Positions 40,849-51,396 of a stretch of DNA of 64,000 bases are shown one piece after another. The first letter of the stretch is position 1. Each line of letters starts with the position of its first letter. A program made the translations under genes and the position numbers. The notes under the pieces were generated by a model. The model saw only the letters and a program-made list of their open reading frames with translations. It searched no databases and had not been told where the DNA came from. This DNA comes from Avibacterium sp. 20-132 (GTDB lineage Bacteria; Pseudomonadota; Gammaproteobacteria; Enterobacterales; Pasteurellaceae), in assembly GCF_023611925.1 (NCBI RefSeq), contig NZ_CP091456.1:2274001-2338000 (forward strand), given 5' to 3'.

Positions 40849-41640
40849 TTATAACTGATCCGACAAATAAAGTGGTCCAAGCGCATTTTGAGGAATAGCA
40901 AATGATTCGGGATAATGAACTTGCACTAAATAAAGCCCTTCAGGTTTTGCAGTGGGCGCTGCCAGTTTGCGATCTTTCTGCGCCAGCAACCAACCTATCC
41001 ATTCCACAGGCTGACGCCCTGCCCCGACTTCCATCAGACTTCCCACGATATTTCGCACCATATGATGCACAAAGGCATTCGCCTGAATATCCACAATAAT
41101 GTATTTTCCTTGTCTGACCACATTTAAATGATGCACATTTCGCCACGGCGTATGCGATTGGCATTGTGCGGCACGGAAAGAAGAAAAATCATTTTCACCT
41201 AATAATGCTTGCCCAGCTTGGTGCATTAATCGGTGATCCAAAGGTTGATGATAATGCGTTACGCCTTCTGGTAAAATTGCGGAACGCAGTTTATTGTTAT
41301 AAATCACATAGCGATAACGACGTGCAGTGGCACTAAAACGTGCGTGGAAATCATCATCGACCTGTTTTGCCCAAGAGACCGCAATATCATCAGGCAAATT
41401 GGCATTCACCCCAAAGCTCCACGCACTTTCTGCACGAATGGCATTGGTTTCAAAATGCACCACTTGCCCCGTTGCGTGAACACCTGAATCCGTCCTTCCC
41501 GCACAGAAAATTTGACATTCTTCATTCGCCACAAAAGAAATGGCTTTTTCCAACTGCTCTTGCACGCTTGTTACACGCTCTTGCCGTTGCCAGCCAAAAT
41601 AATTCTTGCCGTTATATTCAATACCTAGGGCAATTTTCAT
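40849..41640 (-). CDS. truA: tRNA pseudouridine(38-40) synthase TruA
   Basis: 263 residues. Catalytic Asp in [15 protein letters not shown] (about residue 52); also [14 protein letters not shown] and [19 protein letters not shown]. It modifies the anticodon stem-loop of many tRNAs. It lies 73 bp upstream of accD, and its start nearly touches the stop of the glycosyltransferase upstream. Confidence 0.96.
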   Translation of the reverse strand: MKIALGIEYNGKNYFGWQRQERVTSVQEQLEKAISFVANEECQIFCAGRTDSGVHATGQVVHFETNAIRAESAWSFGVNANLPDDIAVSWAKQVDDDFHARFSATARRYRYVIYNNKLRSAILPEGVTHYHQPLDHRLMHQAGQALLGENDFSSFRAAQCQSHTPWRNVHHLNVVRQGKYIIVDIQANAFVHHMVRNIVGSLMEVGAGRQPVEWIGWLLAQKDRKLAAPTAKPEGLYLVQVHYPESFAIPQNALGPLYLSDQL

Positions 41641-41641
41641 T

Positions 41642-42406
41642 CTATATTAATCCTTTTAATTTATGTTTTGCACTTTGCCAAGGGAAAGGGGAAGGATAAT
41701 TGTTTGCCATTATATCATTCCCCTGTTGAAAGAATTTTGCTTTTACCGAATCTATTCGATTTCCTAATCGATAATTTACAGTATATTCTCCAGTACAACA
41801 TATTTTATATGATTGTTGAAGTAAACTTTGCGATAATAGCCTGTCCATAAAAGGGTGATAAAATATCTCTCCAAATTGCAAAGCCAAATGACGCGGTAAG
41901 AAGTAACAATTTGTATCAATTAAATGATACCCTCCCACACTAAGCCAAGCCCCTAAAGATTCACAATTATCCTGACAAATAAAATCCCCAGTTTGGGCAA
42001 CGATATTACGTAATGCATAAGCCCAAAAATTAGCATTCTTTTCCTGTTGCAGGATGGAAGCAAAATATGCTATATGTTCGGGAGAGAACCAATTATCCTC
42101 ATCAAGAAAGCATATCCAATCTCCCTTCGCTAAGAACAAGCCCATACCGTAAGAAGGATGCCCTAAAAGTGTATGCCCCCCGATATCTAAGGTTCTAGTA
42201 CCAATATTATAGGGCAACTGCACTATATCAAGATGAGCATAATGGCGATAACGAGATAAAATCTCCATTGCTTTAGGTGCCTGTCCATCAACCATAATTA
42301 AATGTTGAATATAAGGATAACTCTGCTGTGCCACGGATTGAATTGCCTGGTTCAGATGAATATTGCCCGTAGTTGGTGTAATTACTGTAATTAATGGAAA
42401 ATTCAT
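41642..42406 (-). CDS. Family 2-like glycosyltransferase
   Basis: 254 residues from the ATG at 42404-42406, with AGGAGA 5 bp upstream. GT-A features: an [20 protein letters not shown] start, VDGQ, and a metal/nucleotide-binding acidic motif [12 protein letters not shown] near residue 100. The acceptor is unknown; lipooligosaccharide or capsule is plausible. It stands alone rather than in a polysaccharide cluster, and its codons look more AT-rich than truA's. It ends 1 bp before the truA start. Confidence 0.78.
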   Translation of the reverse strand: MNFPLITVITPTTGNIHLNQAIQSVAQQSYPYIQHLIMVDGQAPKAMEILSRYRHYAHLDIVQLPYNIGTRTLDIGGHTLLGHPSYGMGLFLAKGDWICFLDEDNWFSPEHIAYFASILQQEKNANFWAYALRNIVAQTGDFICQDNCESLGAWLSVGGYHLIDTNCYFLPRHLALQFGEIFYHPFMDRLLSQSLLQQSYKICCTGEYTVNYRLGNRIDSVKAKFFQQGNDIMANNYPSPFPWQSAKHKLKGLI

Positions 42407-42517
42407 TAAATCTCCTAAAAAATGCAATTTCGTCCATTATAAAGTAAATAAAAAAATATTTTTATCCAATAATCATAAAATGCTATGATCAAAAAATTTT
42501 GAACAATTGGAGTAAGA

Positions 42518-43360
42518 ATGAAAGTGGGATTAGTGTTAGAAGGTGGCGCAATGCGTGGAATGTTCACTGCTGGCGTGCTTGATGTGTTTCTTAACGAAAA
42601 TGTACATATTGACGGCATAGTGAGCGTATCAGCAGGTGCATTATTTGGCGTGAATTATCCTTCTAAGCAAGCAGGGCGTGTCATTCGCTATAACCTAAAA
42701 TATTTAAATGACAAACGCTATCTCGGCTTAACTAGCTTAGTGACCACAGGCAATATTGTGAACAAGGATTTTGCCTTTTATCAACTGCCGTTTACGCTTG
42801 ATCCCTTTGATAATGACGCCTTCAAGCAAGCGAATACTGATTTCTACGCCACGCTAACCAATATTGAAACAGGGCAAGCAGAATATGTAAAAATCACCGA
42901 TCCTTTTGCTCAAATGGAAACCTTACGCGCCACTTCTGCAATGCCCTTTGTTTCACAATATGTTGAAATAAATGGTAAAAAATATTTAGATGGGGGCATT
43001 GCTGATAGCATTCCTTTAGATTTTTGCCAAACGTTGGGCTACGACAAAATCATCGTCATTTTGACCCGCACTTTAGATTATCGCAAAAAACCTTCAACAA
43101 AATGGCTGATTAATGGGTTCTACCGTCACTATCCCCGCTTGGCTGAAAAACTTATCCAACGTGCTGAAGCGTATAATCAACAAATTGAAAATATTATTAA
43201 GTTAGAGAAGGCGGGAAAAATTTTCGTCATTCGCCCATCACAAGATCTGAAAATTAAGCGTATCGAAAAAGATCCACAAAAAATTCAAGCGATGTATGAA
43301 TTAGGGCTGAATGAAGCTGAAAAACAAATGGATAATCTTAGAGGCTATCTTAACGCATAG
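42518..43360 (+). CDS. yjjU: Patatin-like phospholipase, YjjU family
   Basis: 280 residues. The patatin N-terminus VLEGGAMRGMFTAGVLDVFL supplies the oxyanion loop. The nucleophile region reads VSVSAGALFG, so the first Gly of GxSxG is Ser here. The catalytic DGG motif is YLDGGIADSIP. It resembles E. coli YjjU. Probably a cytosolic lipid or esterase activity; the substrate is unknown. It is convergent with smrB, 19 bp apart. Confidence 0.86.
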   Translation: MKVGLVLEGGAMRGMFTAGVLDVFLNENVHIDGIVSVSAGALFGVNYPSKQAGRVIRYNLKYLNDKRYLGLTSLVTTGNIVNKDFAFYQLPFTLDPFDNDAFKQANTDFYATLTNIETGQAEYVKITDPFAQMETLRATSAMPFVSQYVEINGKKYLDGGIADSIPLDFCQTLGYDKIIVILTRTLDYRKKPSTKWLINGFYRHYPRLAEKLIQRAEAYNQQIENIIKLEKAGKIFVIRPSQDLKIKRIEKDPQKIQAMYELGLNEAEKQMDNLRGYLNA

Positions 43361-43379
43361 TGTGCTTGCGAGAAGAACA

Positions 43380-43889
43380 CTATACATCAAGCAAAATTAA
43401 AATTGCGGCTTCCCCACCCCATTCTTTCGGCGCTTGGTGTAACGCGCGAACTCGCGGGTGCTGCACAAGCCAACGAGGGATTTGGCGTTTCAATGTATAA
43501 GTGCCATAGCCTGTCATAATGCTTGCACAATAGATATGCTCTTTTTCACAGGCTTGAATTAGCGCCGCGAGTTCCAATTTTGCTTTTTCTCGCGTTAAAC
43601 CGTGCAAATCTAAAAATAATTCAGGTGAAAAATCACCACGACGTAATTGTTTCAGCAGATAAGTGTCTTCCCCTTCTCGCAAATACTTCACTGCGCCCTC
43701 TTCATTTAATAAAGGCTCATAATCATCAGAGAAAAAGAATAATGTATCTTCTGTTTCGCGTTGTTCCCGCTGTGCCTGTTTCTGTTTCGTTTGTCTATAC
43801 ATTGGCACGATTTCATTTTGTGTTAATGGTTTTACCCCGCGTATTGCATCACGAAATAATGCTTTTTCTTCATCATTTATCATATTCAT
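43380..43889 (-). CDS. smrB: Smr-domain ribosome-rescue endonuclease SmrB (YfcN)
   Basis: 169 residues. An N-terminal ribosome-binding extension (EEKALFRDAIRGVKPL) and C-terminal Smr domain with the catalytic LFLDLHGLT (about residue 93). The second motif, MHGHGKHILKQQ in E. coli SmrB as I recall it, reads MTGYGTYTLKRQ here. SmrB cleaves mRNA at collided ribosomes. The start could be the first or third codon (both ATG). Confidence 0.9.
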   Translation of the reverse strand: MNMINDEEKALFRDAIRGVKPLTQNEIVPMYRQTKQKQAQREQRETEDTLFFFSDDYEPLLNEEGAVKYLREGEDTYLLKQLRRGDFSPELFLDLHGLTREKAKLELAALIQACEKEHIYCASIMTGYGTYTLKRQIPRWLVQHPRVRALHQAPKEWGGEAAILILLDV

Positions 43890-44087
43890 TGCTATAAACT
43901 TCTTAGTATTACCCTATGTTATCGGCAGCCGAATTTCACATTATACAAAATCATATTTGCTATACGATATATGCAACCCTGATATTGCGTTAAAATATCA
44001 CAAACACTTTTATTGCCACATATTCATTAAAACCTTGTTCTCGGTTTTTTAACGCAAGCCTTTGCTTTAAGCAGCAATAACCATAGT

Positions 44088-44116
44088 AAAAAGCCCTATA
44101 TTATTCAATAGGGCTA
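44088..44116 (-). terminator. Terminator of the cvpA-purF-ubiX operon
   Basis: AGCCCTAT (44092-44099) and ATAGGGCT (44108-44115) pair, with TTTTT following on the minus strand. It lies 48 bp after the ubiX stop. The rest of the 43890-44163 gap shows no other feature I can support. Confidence 0.8.
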
Positions 44117-44163
44117 AAGGATTTTCAATGGGATGCTCAAGAGAGAAAATCGCCCTATTACGC

Positions 44164-44736
44164 TTATTCTCCCCAACGCTGAAATAAATCTTGCTCAAGC
44201 GTAATACCAAATTGATCGCAAAGACGATTGATACTCTGATTGATAATATCATCAATACGTTCAGGGCGATGATAAAAGGCTGGCATTAAAGGCATTATGG
44301 TTGCCCCAATTTCTGCTGCTTGGGTCATTAAGCGTAAATGGCCTAAATGTAACGGCGTTTCTCGCACGCAAAGAAACAATGGTTTGCGTTCTTTTAAGCA
44401 AACATCTGCCGCACGGGTGATGAGATCATCGGTGTAGCTGTGCGCAATACCTGACAAGGTTTTAATTGAACAAGGCAGAATAACCATTCCCAATGTGCGG
44501 TAAGATCCCGAAGAAATGGCGGCGCCAATATCGCGAATATCATAAGTTTTATCCGCCAAAGCACGTACTTGTTGAATGCTATAATCCGTTTCGGCACTCA
44601 AAGTTTGCTTGGCGGCGTTGCTGATAATTAGATGAGTTTCAAGTTCAGGAACGTTTTGCAACACGCTCAATAGACGTATGGCATAAATCGCTCCTGAAGC
44701 GCCCGTTATGGCAATAATTAAACGTTGTTTGGTCAT
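44164..44736 (-). CDS. ubiX: Flavin prenyltransferase UbiX
   Basis: 190 residues. FMN-binding ITGASGAIYAIRLL at the N-terminus, SSGSYRTLGMVILPCS, and LVxRETPL-type CVRETPLHLGHLR. It makes prenylated FMN for the UbiD decarboxylase in ubiquinone synthesis. The start codon overlaps the purF stop (TAATG), so it is translationally coupled. Confidence 0.95.
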   Translation of the reverse strand: MTKQRLIIAITGASGAIYAIRLLSVLQNVPELETHLIISNAAKQTLSAETDYSIQQVRALADKTYDIRDIGAAISSGSYRTLGMVILPCSIKTLSGIAHSYTDDLITRAADVCLKERKPLFLCVRETPLHLGHLRLMTQAAEIGATIMPLMPAFYHRPERIDDIINQSINRLCDQFGITLEQDLFQRWGE

Positions 44737-46247
44737 TAGCTCTCGTTGTGCATTTCAAGATTAGTGGCGTCTTTCTCACGCTTTTTCTTGGCACTATCAT
44801 TACGTAAATCGGCAATATGATCAAGATATTCTGGTGTAATGTCGCCTGTTACATAATGCCCTGTGAACACAGAACAATCAAAATCTTTAATTGCTGGATT
44901 TTCTTGTTGGACAGATTGGGTTAGTGCATCAAGATCTTGGAAAATCAATTTATCCACGCCAATCAGTGCCGCAATTTCGTCCACTTCTCGTTGATAAGCA
45001 ATGAGTTCGTGTTTTGTTGGCATATCAATGCCGTACACATTAGGATAACGAATTTCTGGTGCGGCTGAGGCGAAGTAGATTTTTTTCGCTCCTGCAGCAC
45101 GCGCCATATCAACAATTTGCTCTGATGTTGTACCACGTACAATCGAATCATCTACTAATAGCACGTTCTTGCCTTTGAATTCAGAAGAAATGGTATTGAG
45201 TTTACGCCGTACTGCACTCACTCGCTGAGTTTGCCCGGGCATAATAAAAGTGCGTCCCACATAGCGATTTTTTACAAAGCCCTGACGATAAGGCTTATTC
45301 AAAATATGGGCTATTTGTAAGGCAATATCATTTGACGTTTCTGGTACGGGGATCACCACGTCAATGTCTAACGTTTTCCATTCACGAGCAATTTTTTCGC
45401 CCAGATATTTCCCCATATGCACACGCGCAGCATAGACTGAAACCCCATCAATATTGGAATCTGGACGGGCAAAATAGACGTATTCAAAAATACACGGCGT
45501 CAATTTTGGATTATCCGCACATTGCTGTGCATAAAATTTGCCGTCAAAGGTGATATAAACCGCTTCTCCCGGCTGAATATCACGTACAAATTCAAAACCA
45601 ACCACATCAAGTGCGGTACTTTCTGAGGCAAAAATGTATTCTGTTTTGCCATTTTCTTCACGTTTTCCTAGCACTAAAGGACGAATCCCATTCGGATCAC
45701 GAAACGCAACCATTCCGTGTCCGATAATCATTGCCACACAAGCATAAGCACCACGAATATCATTATGTGTTGCTTTAATCGCGTGAAAAATATCTTCGGG
45801 CGAAAGGTGTTGGGTATAAATATGATCAAGATGATAGGCTAGGATATTAAGCAAAATTTCTGAATCTGAATTGGTATTCACGTGGCGGCGAGCGCGTTCG
45901 TATAAGGTCTTTTTCAGTTGTTCAGAGTTCGTTAAATTACCGTTATGAACAAGGCTTAAGCCATAAGGTGAGTTTACATAAAAAGGCTGCGCCTCAGAAA
46001 CACTGGAACTGCCCGCAGTCGGATAACGAACGTGCCCTATGCCAGCATTGCCTTGCAAACGTAGCATATGTACTTGCTGGAAAACATCACTTACCAGCCC
46101 ATTTGCCTTACGTAAACGGAAGCGATTTTCATCATCAATAGTGACAATTCCTGCCGCATCTTGCCCTCGGTGTTGAAGAACCGTTAAGGCATTATAAATT
46201 GCTTCATTGACAGGGCTTGTCCCCACTATACCGACAATACCACACAT
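44736..46247 (-). CDS. purF: Amidophosphoribosyltransferase
   Basis: 503 residues; E. coli PurF is 505. The N-terminal catalytic Cys2 (MCGIVGIVG) marks the glutaminase half; [11 protein letters not shown] and the PRPP-binding [14 protein letters not shown] follow. It catalyses the first step of purine synthesis. It follows cvpA by 12 bp, the classic order. Confidence 0.97.
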   Translation of the reverse strand: MCGIVGIVGTSPVNEAIYNALTVLQHRGQDAAGIVTIDDENRFRLRKANGLVSDVFQQVHMLRLQGNAGIGHVRYPTAGSSSVSEAQPFYVNSPYGLSLVHNGNLTNSEQLKKTLYERARRHVNTNSDSEILLNILAYHLDHIYTQHLSPEDIFHAIKATHNDIRGAYACVAMIIGHGMVAFRDPNGIRPLVLGKREENGKTEYIFASESTALDVVGFEFVRDIQPGEAVYITFDGKFYAQQCADNPKLTPCIFEYVYFARPDSNIDGVSVYAARVHMGKYLGEKIAREWKTLDIDVVIPVPETSNDIALQIAHILNKPYRQGFVKNRYVGRTFIMPGQTQRVSAVRRKLNTISSEFKGKNVLLVDDSIVRGTTSEQIVDMARAAGAKKIYFASAAPEIRYPNVYGIDMPTKHELIAYQREVDEIAALIGVDKLIFQDLDALTQSVQQENPAIKDFDCSVFTGHYVTGDITPEYLDHIADLRNDSAKKKREKDATNLEMHNES

Positions 46248-46259
46248 TCGTGTTATCCC

Positions 46260-46760
46260 CTATTGAGTTAATGTTGAGTTTAATAAACTGGAATTTTCCT
46301 GAATTTTTTGAAAGAACCATTCCACAATAAAGCCAAAGTGCGGGATTAATTTTGATTCTTTCCACACATCACTTTGACTAAAGTTAGTAAAGGTATCGAC
46401 AAAGAATAAGAGTGCCGCAACAATCAATACCCCACGTAATAAACCAAAACAGCCACCTAATACACGATCTGTGCCAGATAACCCGGTTTTATCTACCAGT
46501 TGGCTAATTAAATAATTCACAATTGCCCCAATGATTAAAGTGGCAATAAATAAAATGGCAATGGCTACGCCATTACGAATATAGCCTGATTCAATTTGAG
46601 TTAAAAAGTTGGCAACATAAGGATAAAAATGATTTGCGACCAAAAAAGCGACGACCCAGCTTGCAAGGGACATCACCTCACGTACGAAACCACGCAAAAG
46701 GCTGACAATAATAGAAAAAGCAATAATTCCGATAATAATAAAATCTAAATAATTGTTCAC
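46260..46760 (-). CDS. cvpA: CvpA family inner membrane protein
   Basis: 166 residues with four hydrophobic segments, matching E. coli CvpA (162). LRGFVREVMSLASWVVAF and GTDRVLGGCFGLLRGVLIV are family blocks. In E. coli it is needed for colicin V production and is usually paired with purF. It probably starts the cvpA-purF-ubiX operon. Confidence 0.93.
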   Translation of the reverse strand: MNNYLDFIIIGIIAFSIIVSLLRGFVREVMSLASWVVAFLVANHFYPYVANFLTQIESGYIRNGVAIAILFIATLIIGAIVNYLISQLVDKTGLSGTDRVLGGCFGLLRGVLIVAALLFFVDTFTNFSQSDVWKESKLIPHFGFIVEWFFQKIQENSSLLNSTLTQ

Positions 46761-46924
46761 GAAAATAATCTCTACAATAGATAGGATATTTATGACCGCG
46801 CTATTCTAGCAAAAAACGAAAACGTTTGCGTAGCATTATTTGCAGTTTTTTATCCTAAAGGTTAAAAAGTGCCGTACTATATCACTCGCTTTTAGCGGGA
46901 TCAACAAAGCACATATTAAGAGCA

Positions 46925-47365
46925 TTATAAGGATTGCCAAACGTCTGCGGGCAATTTTTGTGCTGCCTTTTTTAGTACGAATGCGAGATCTTGATAAGTC
47001 GGTTTCTCTGGCATCTTGACACCACTTCCGACTTTTTCTAACTGCTGACAAATTTGCAAAAATTGCACCGCACTTTGTTGAGGCAATGGTGTTTTCGCAC
47101 GCTTGCCGAGCCAATAAAGCCCTTGCAAAGGTAAACACAAAGAAAAAAGTGCCGTTAATATTGTTGCCGCCAGTGCCACCATATCCCCTTTGGCATACAT
47201 TTGTTGCCATACCAATGCAAACACTGCCAAAAATGGCATCAACTTTTGTGAAAACTGAGTGGCTTTAATTACGCGATTTTCGGGGAAAATCATTCCCAAT
47301 TTAGGCATTAACGGCCAAGTGTCGAGATATTGTTGCCCTTGTTGAAGTGCGGTGAAAAATTTCAT
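46925..47365 (-). CDS. yfbV: YfbV family (UPF0208) membrane protein
   Basis: 146 residues. [20 protein letters not shown], then [12 protein letters not shown] and two central transmembrane segments (residues ~40-85) match YfbV. As in E. coli, it is divergent from ackA-pta. In E. coli YfbV insulates the Ter macrodomain together with MatP; that role has not been shown here. Confidence 0.9.
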   Translation of the reverse strand: MKFFTALQQGQQYLDTWPLMPKLGMIFPENRVIKATQFSQKLMPFLAVFALVWQQMYAKGDMVALAATILTALFSLCLPLQGLYWLGKRAKTPLPQQSAVQFLQICQQLEKVGSGVKMPEKPTYQDLAFVLKKAAQKLPADVWQSL

Positions 47366-47622
47366 CGTTTTCCTTGTTATGCTGAACGGTAATCAATTTG
47401 GGCATTATAGCCCATTCTTTTCCTTTTTCTTGGGTTTATTTTTTATAAAAAAATTTTAATTTTTAATCATTTTTTTGATAAATATCGTATTTTTTCTGCC
47501 TTGAGAATTTATTTTATTGAGTGAACAGTGTATCCTATGCAAGATCTAACGACTTTTATATGTCGCTCCGTTTAGGCTATTTTAGACGGATTCCTTTTAA
47601 CTTAATTAAAGATAGGTTACTT

Positions 47623-48825
47623 ATGTCTCAAAAATTAGTTCTCGTACTTAACTGCGGTAGTTCATCACTTAAATTTTCAATTTTAGATCCGGTAACGGGT
47701 GAAGAAAAATTATCTGGTTTAGCAGAAGCATTCCATTTACCTGATGCACGTATTAAGTGGAAATTACACGGTGAAAAAGGCAATGCCGAATTAGGTGCTG
47801 GTGCGGCACACAGTGAAGCGCTTGCATTTATTGTGAACAATATTTTCCCACTCGATCCATCGTTAAAAGATGAGATTGTGGCAATTGGCCATCGTATTGT
47901 TCACGGTGGTGAGAAATTCACTTCTTCTGTTGTTATCAATGATGAAGTGATTCAAGGTATTAAAGACGCGATCCAATTTGCACCATTACACAACCCGGCT
48001 CACTTAATTGGTATTGAAGAAGCGTTCAAAATGTTCCCACATTTAAAAGATAAAAACGTGGCGGTTTTTGATACAGCATTCCATACAACAATGCCTGAAG
48101 AAGCTTATCTTTATGCAATTCCTTATTCTTTATATAAAGAGCACGGTGTTCGCCGTTATGGGGCGCACGGTACAAGCCATTACTATGTAAGCCAGCAAGC
48201 CGCTGAGCGTTTAAATGTGCCTGCGGATCAAGTTAATGTGATCACTTGTCACTTAGGTAACGGTGCCTCTGTGGCTGCCGTTCGTCACGGTAAATGTATT
48301 GATACGTCAATGGGCTTAACCCCATTAGAAGGCTTAGTGATGGGGACGCGTTCTGGTGATTTAGATCCCGCAATCATTTTCTACCTACACGACAATCTAG
48401 GTATGAGCGTTGAAGAAATCAACACTCTATTAACCAAAAAATCGGGCTTATTAGGTTTAACAGAAGTAACCAGCGACTGTCGTTATGCCGAAGACAACTA
48501 TGATGCAGAAGCCGCAGCAAAACGTGCATTAGATGTATTCTGTTACCGTTTAGCAAAATATATCGGTTCATATATGGCTGTGATTGGTGAGCGTTTAGAT
48601 GCTATTGTGTTTACTGGTGGTATTGGTGAAAACTCAGGACTTGTTCGTGAAAAAACCTTAGCGCATTTAACACTCTTCGGTTATAAACTAGATAACGCTA
48701 AAAATCTTGCTGCTCGTTTTGGTAACGAAGGTGTGATCACCGCAGACAACACGCCTGTTGCAATGGTGATTCCAACAAACGAAGAACTTGTTATTGCACA
48801 AGATACTGCAAAACTTTGTATCTAA
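47623..48825 (+). CDS. ackA: Acetate kinase
   Basis: 400 residues from the ATG at 47623, matching the E. coli length. The longer upstream frame (from 47521) has no homology or ribosome site. ASKHA fold: [14 protein letters not shown] at the start, [16 protein letters not shown]-type [11 protein letters not shown], and FTGGIGENS. It interconverts acetyl phosphate and acetate with ATP. The 47366-47622 gap toward yfbV is AT-rich and must hold the divergent promoters, but I could not identify them with confidence. Confidence 0.97.
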   Translation: MSQKLVLVLNCGSSSLKFSILDPVTGEEKLSGLAEAFHLPDARIKWKLHGEKGNAELGAGAAHSEALAFIVNNIFPLDPSLKDEIVAIGHRIVHGGEKFTSSVVINDEVIQGIKDAIQFAPLHNPAHLIGIEEAFKMFPHLKDKNVAVFDTAFHTTMPEEAYLYAIPYSLYKEHGVRRYGAHGTSHYYVSQQAAERLNVPADQVNVITCHLGNGASVAAVRHGKCIDTSMGLTPLEGLVMGTRSGDLDPAIIFYLHDNLGMSVEEINTLLTKKSGLLGLTEVTSDCRYAEDNYDAEAAAKRALDVFCYRLAKYIGSYMAVIGERLDAIVFTGGIGENSGLVREKTLAHLTLFGYKLDNAKNLAARFGNEGVITADNTPVAMVIPTNEELVIAQDTAKLCI

Positions 48826-48833
48826 CGTTATAA

Positions 48834-48867
48834 ACAGACTGCCGAATCATTCGGCAGTTTCTTTTTC
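48834..48867 (+). terminator. Intrinsic terminator/attenuator between ackA and pta
   Basis: ACTGCCGAA (48838-48846) and TTCGGCAGT (48850-48858) form a perfect 9-bp stem with a 3-nt loop, followed by TTCTTTTTC. It lies within the 65-bp ackA-pta gap and would uncouple pta from ackA unless it is leaky. Confidence 0.8.
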
Positions 48868-48890
48868 ATTATTTAACCTAAAGGTTTATT

Positions 48891-51029
48891 ATGTCTCGCA
48901 CAATTATTCTTATTCCGGTGAGTGCTGGCGTTGGTTTAACCAGTGTTAGCCTTGGTTTAATTCGTTCACTTGAAGAAAAAGGCGCAAAAATTGGTTTTAT
49001 GAAACCAATTTCACAACCAAATACTGGTGAAGATAAACTCGATCGCAGCACCTCTATCGTTCGTACTAGCACCTCTATTGAAACTGCTGAGCCGTTTATG
49101 CTGAGCGTAGCGGAAAGCTTGATTGGTCAAAATCAATCTGATGTTCTATTAGAAAAAATTGTTGAAAATCATCAACAATTAGCTAAAAACAATGAAATTA
49201 TCATTGTTGAAGGATTGATTCCAACACGTAAACATAGCTATGCAAACAGCATTAACTATGAAATTGCCCAAGCCTTAGATGCAGAAATCATTCTTGTGGC
49301 TGCCCCTTCAACAGAAACGCCAGCTCAGCTTAAAGAGCGTGTAGAAGCCGCTGCTTCACAATTTGGGGGTAAAAATAACAAAAACTTATTGGGTGTCGTC
49401 ATTAACAAATTTAATGCACCAATTGATGAATCTGGTCGTACTCGCCCTGATTTAAGTGAAATTTTTGATGCTTATCAACATAGCCATAGTAATGTGGCTG
49501 AAGTATATAACTTATTTGAAAAAAGCCCAATCAAAATACTCGCTTGTATTCCTTGGAATGCAGAACTTATCGCCACCCGTGTCATTGATTTGGTAAAACA
49601 TTTAGGCGCAGCCATTATCAATGAAGGGGAAATCCAGACTCGCCGTATTCGTAGCATTACTTTCTGCGCAAGAAGCTTACCTAATATGGTTGAACACTTC
49701 CGTAATGGTAGCTTGTTAGTCACTTCAGCTGATCGCCCTGATGTGCTAGTTGCTGCCGCCCTTGCTGCAAGCAGCGGTATTGAATTAGGTGGCTTGCTTT
49801 TAACTGGCGGATACAAACTAGATAGCCAAATTAAAAAACTTTGCCAACCTGTTTTTGAAAGCACAGGATTGCCAATTTTCCGTATTGAAGGCAATACTTG
49901 GCAAACAGCCCTTGCATTACAAAGTTTCAATCTTGAAGTACCTGTGGATGATAAAGAGCGTATTGAAAGCATTAAACAATACACAAGCCAACAATTTGAT
50001 ACTGAATTTGTCAATTCAATTGTGGCCGAATCTTCTCGCCAACGTCGTTTATCGCCACCGGCTTTCCGTTTCCAACTAACCGAATTAGCACGTCAAGCGA
50101 AAAAACGTATTGTCTTGCCTGAAGGGGACGAGCCACGCACAATCAAAGCGGCTGCACTTTGTGCAGAACGTGGTATTGCAGAATGTGTACTTTTAGCTAA
50201 CCCAGCTGACGTTCAGCGTGTTGCTGAAGCCCAAGGTGTACAATTAGGCAAAGGTATCACAATCATTGATCCTGCGAGCGTACGTGAAAACTATGTAGCA
50301 CGTTTAGTCGAATTGCGTAAAAATAAAGGAATGACTGAAGCACTCGCACGTGAACAGCTAGAAGACACCGTAGTACTTGGTACCATGATGTTAGAAGCAA
50401 ATGAAGTAGATGGTCTGGTTTCAGGTGCAGTACACACCACAGCAAATACCATTCGTCCACCAATGCAAATTATCAAAACCGCACCGGGTAATTCTATTGT
50501 TTCTTCCATCTTCTTTATGCTATTACCAGATCAAGTGCTTGTTTATGGTGACTGTGCAGTAAACCCAGATCCAACCGCAGAACAGCTTGCCGAAATTGCA
50601 ATTCAGTCCGCCGATTCTGCGAAAGCCTTTGGTATAGATCCGAAAGTGGCAATGATCTCCTACTCTACAGGCACATCTGGTAGTGGTGCTGATGTAGAAA
50701 AAGTGAAAGAAGCAACACGTCTTGCTCAAGAAAAACGCCCTGATCTTATTATTGATGGTCCATTACAATATGACGCGGCAATTATGGAAGATGTAGCGCG
50801 TTCTAAAGCACCAAACTCACCAGTTGCAGGTAAAGCGACAGTATTCGTATTCCCTGATCTAAATACTGGTAACACCACCTATAAAGCGGTACAACGCTCT
50901 GCAGATCTCGTTTCTATTGGTCCGATGCTACAAGGTATGCGTAAACCAGTAAACGACCTTTCTCGCGGTGCATTAGTCGATGATATTGTGTACACTATCG
51001 CATTAACAGCAATTCAAGCTACGCAATAA
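48891..51029 (+). CDS. pta: Phosphate acetyltransferase
   Basis: 712 residues; E. coli Pta is 714. An N-terminal P-loop-like/BioD-type domain ([20 protein letters not shown]), a DRTGG-type regulatory middle, and the C-terminal PTA catalytic domain ([18 protein letters not shown] to the end). It converts acetyl-CoA to acetyl phosphate for AckA. Confidence 0.97.
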   Translation: MSRTIILIPVSAGVGLTSVSLGLIRSLEEKGAKIGFMKPISQPNTGEDKLDRSTSIVRTSTSIETAEPFMLSVAESLIGQNQSDVLLEKIVENHQQLAKNNEIIIVEGLIPTRKHSYANSINYEIAQALDAEIILVAAPSTETPAQLKERVEAAASQFGGKNNKNLLGVVINKFNAPIDESGRTRPDLSEIFDAYQHSHSNVAEVYNLFEKSPIKILACIPWNAELIATRVIDLVKHLGAAIINEGEIQTRRIRSITFCARSLPNMVEHFRNGSLLVTSADRPDVLVAAALAASSGIELGGLLLTGGYKLDSQIKKLCQPVFESTGLPIFRIEGNTWQTALALQSFNLEVPVDDKERIESIKQYTSQQFDTEFVNSIVAESSRQRRLSPPAFRFQLTELARQAKKRIVLPEGDEPRTIKAAALCAERGIAECVLLANPADVQRVAEAQGVQLGKGITIIDPASVRENYVARLVELRKNKGMTEALAREQLEDTVVLGTMMLEANEVDGLVSGAVHTTANTIRPPMQIIKTAPGNSIVSSIFFMLLPDQVLVYGDCAVNPDPTAEQLAEIAIQSADSAKAFGIDPKVAMISYSTGTSGSGADVEKVKEATRLAQEKRPDLIIDGPLQYDAAIMEDVARSKAPNSPVAGKATVFVFPDLNTGNTTYKAVQRSADLVSIGPMLQGMRKPVNDLSRGALVDDIVYTIALTAIQATQ

Positions 51030-51059
51030 CAAAAACTAAGAAAAAATTGACCGCACTTT

Positions 51060-51106
51060 AAATCTGCACTTTAACCTTAAAATAAGCGTTAAGTGCAGAT
51101 TTTTTT
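51060..51106 (+). terminator. Terminator after pta
   Basis: ATCTGCACTT and AAGTGCAGAT pair across a 19-nt loop (51061-51100), followed by seven Ts. An uptake core ACCGCACTT lies immediately upstream. Confidence 0.85.
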
Positions 51107-51396
51107 ACATCAAAATTTTCTGTCGAAAACGCATAACGATGAGAAAACAACCACATTAAGCTATAAAATTCATCATTCGTAAAAGTTCCATTCTTTACAT
51201 AAAATAACAATCTATTATTTAAAAAATATCTTTTTATTTAATTTCAATAAGTTAAAAGAATCACCTTAAACATTGTTAAAATTAATACGTAAAAAAATGT
51301 AAATAGTAGTTTATTTTTCCACGTTTTTGTTACAGACTATGCACCGCAAACGTGGGGTTTGTATCTCATTATTGAATTATTTATTTAGGAGTAAAA
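51107..51396. other. Non-coding AT-rich leader upstream of the repeat lipoprotein, with an inverted repeat
   Basis: No gene is visible between the pta terminator and the lipoprotein start. CCACGTTT (51319-51326) and AAACGTGG (51348-51355) form an inverted repeat just upstream of the ribosome site (AGGAG at 51389-51393). It could be a 5'-leader hairpin or an operator. The rest is AT-rich and likely carries the promoter. Confidence 0.5.

Noticed and set aside
43890..44163. Possible small gene or RNA between smrB and ubiX
   Set aside because: Apart from the ubiX terminator no open frame with a start signal or RNA motif is recognisable.
46836..47210. 124-residue minus-strand frame overlapping yfbV
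   Set aside because: It runs in another frame of yfbV, which matches a known family over its full length; the overlapping frame does not.
49475..50014. 179-residue minus-strand frame inside pta
   Set aside because: It is antisense to the conserved pta coding region, with no ribosome site or recognisable domain.
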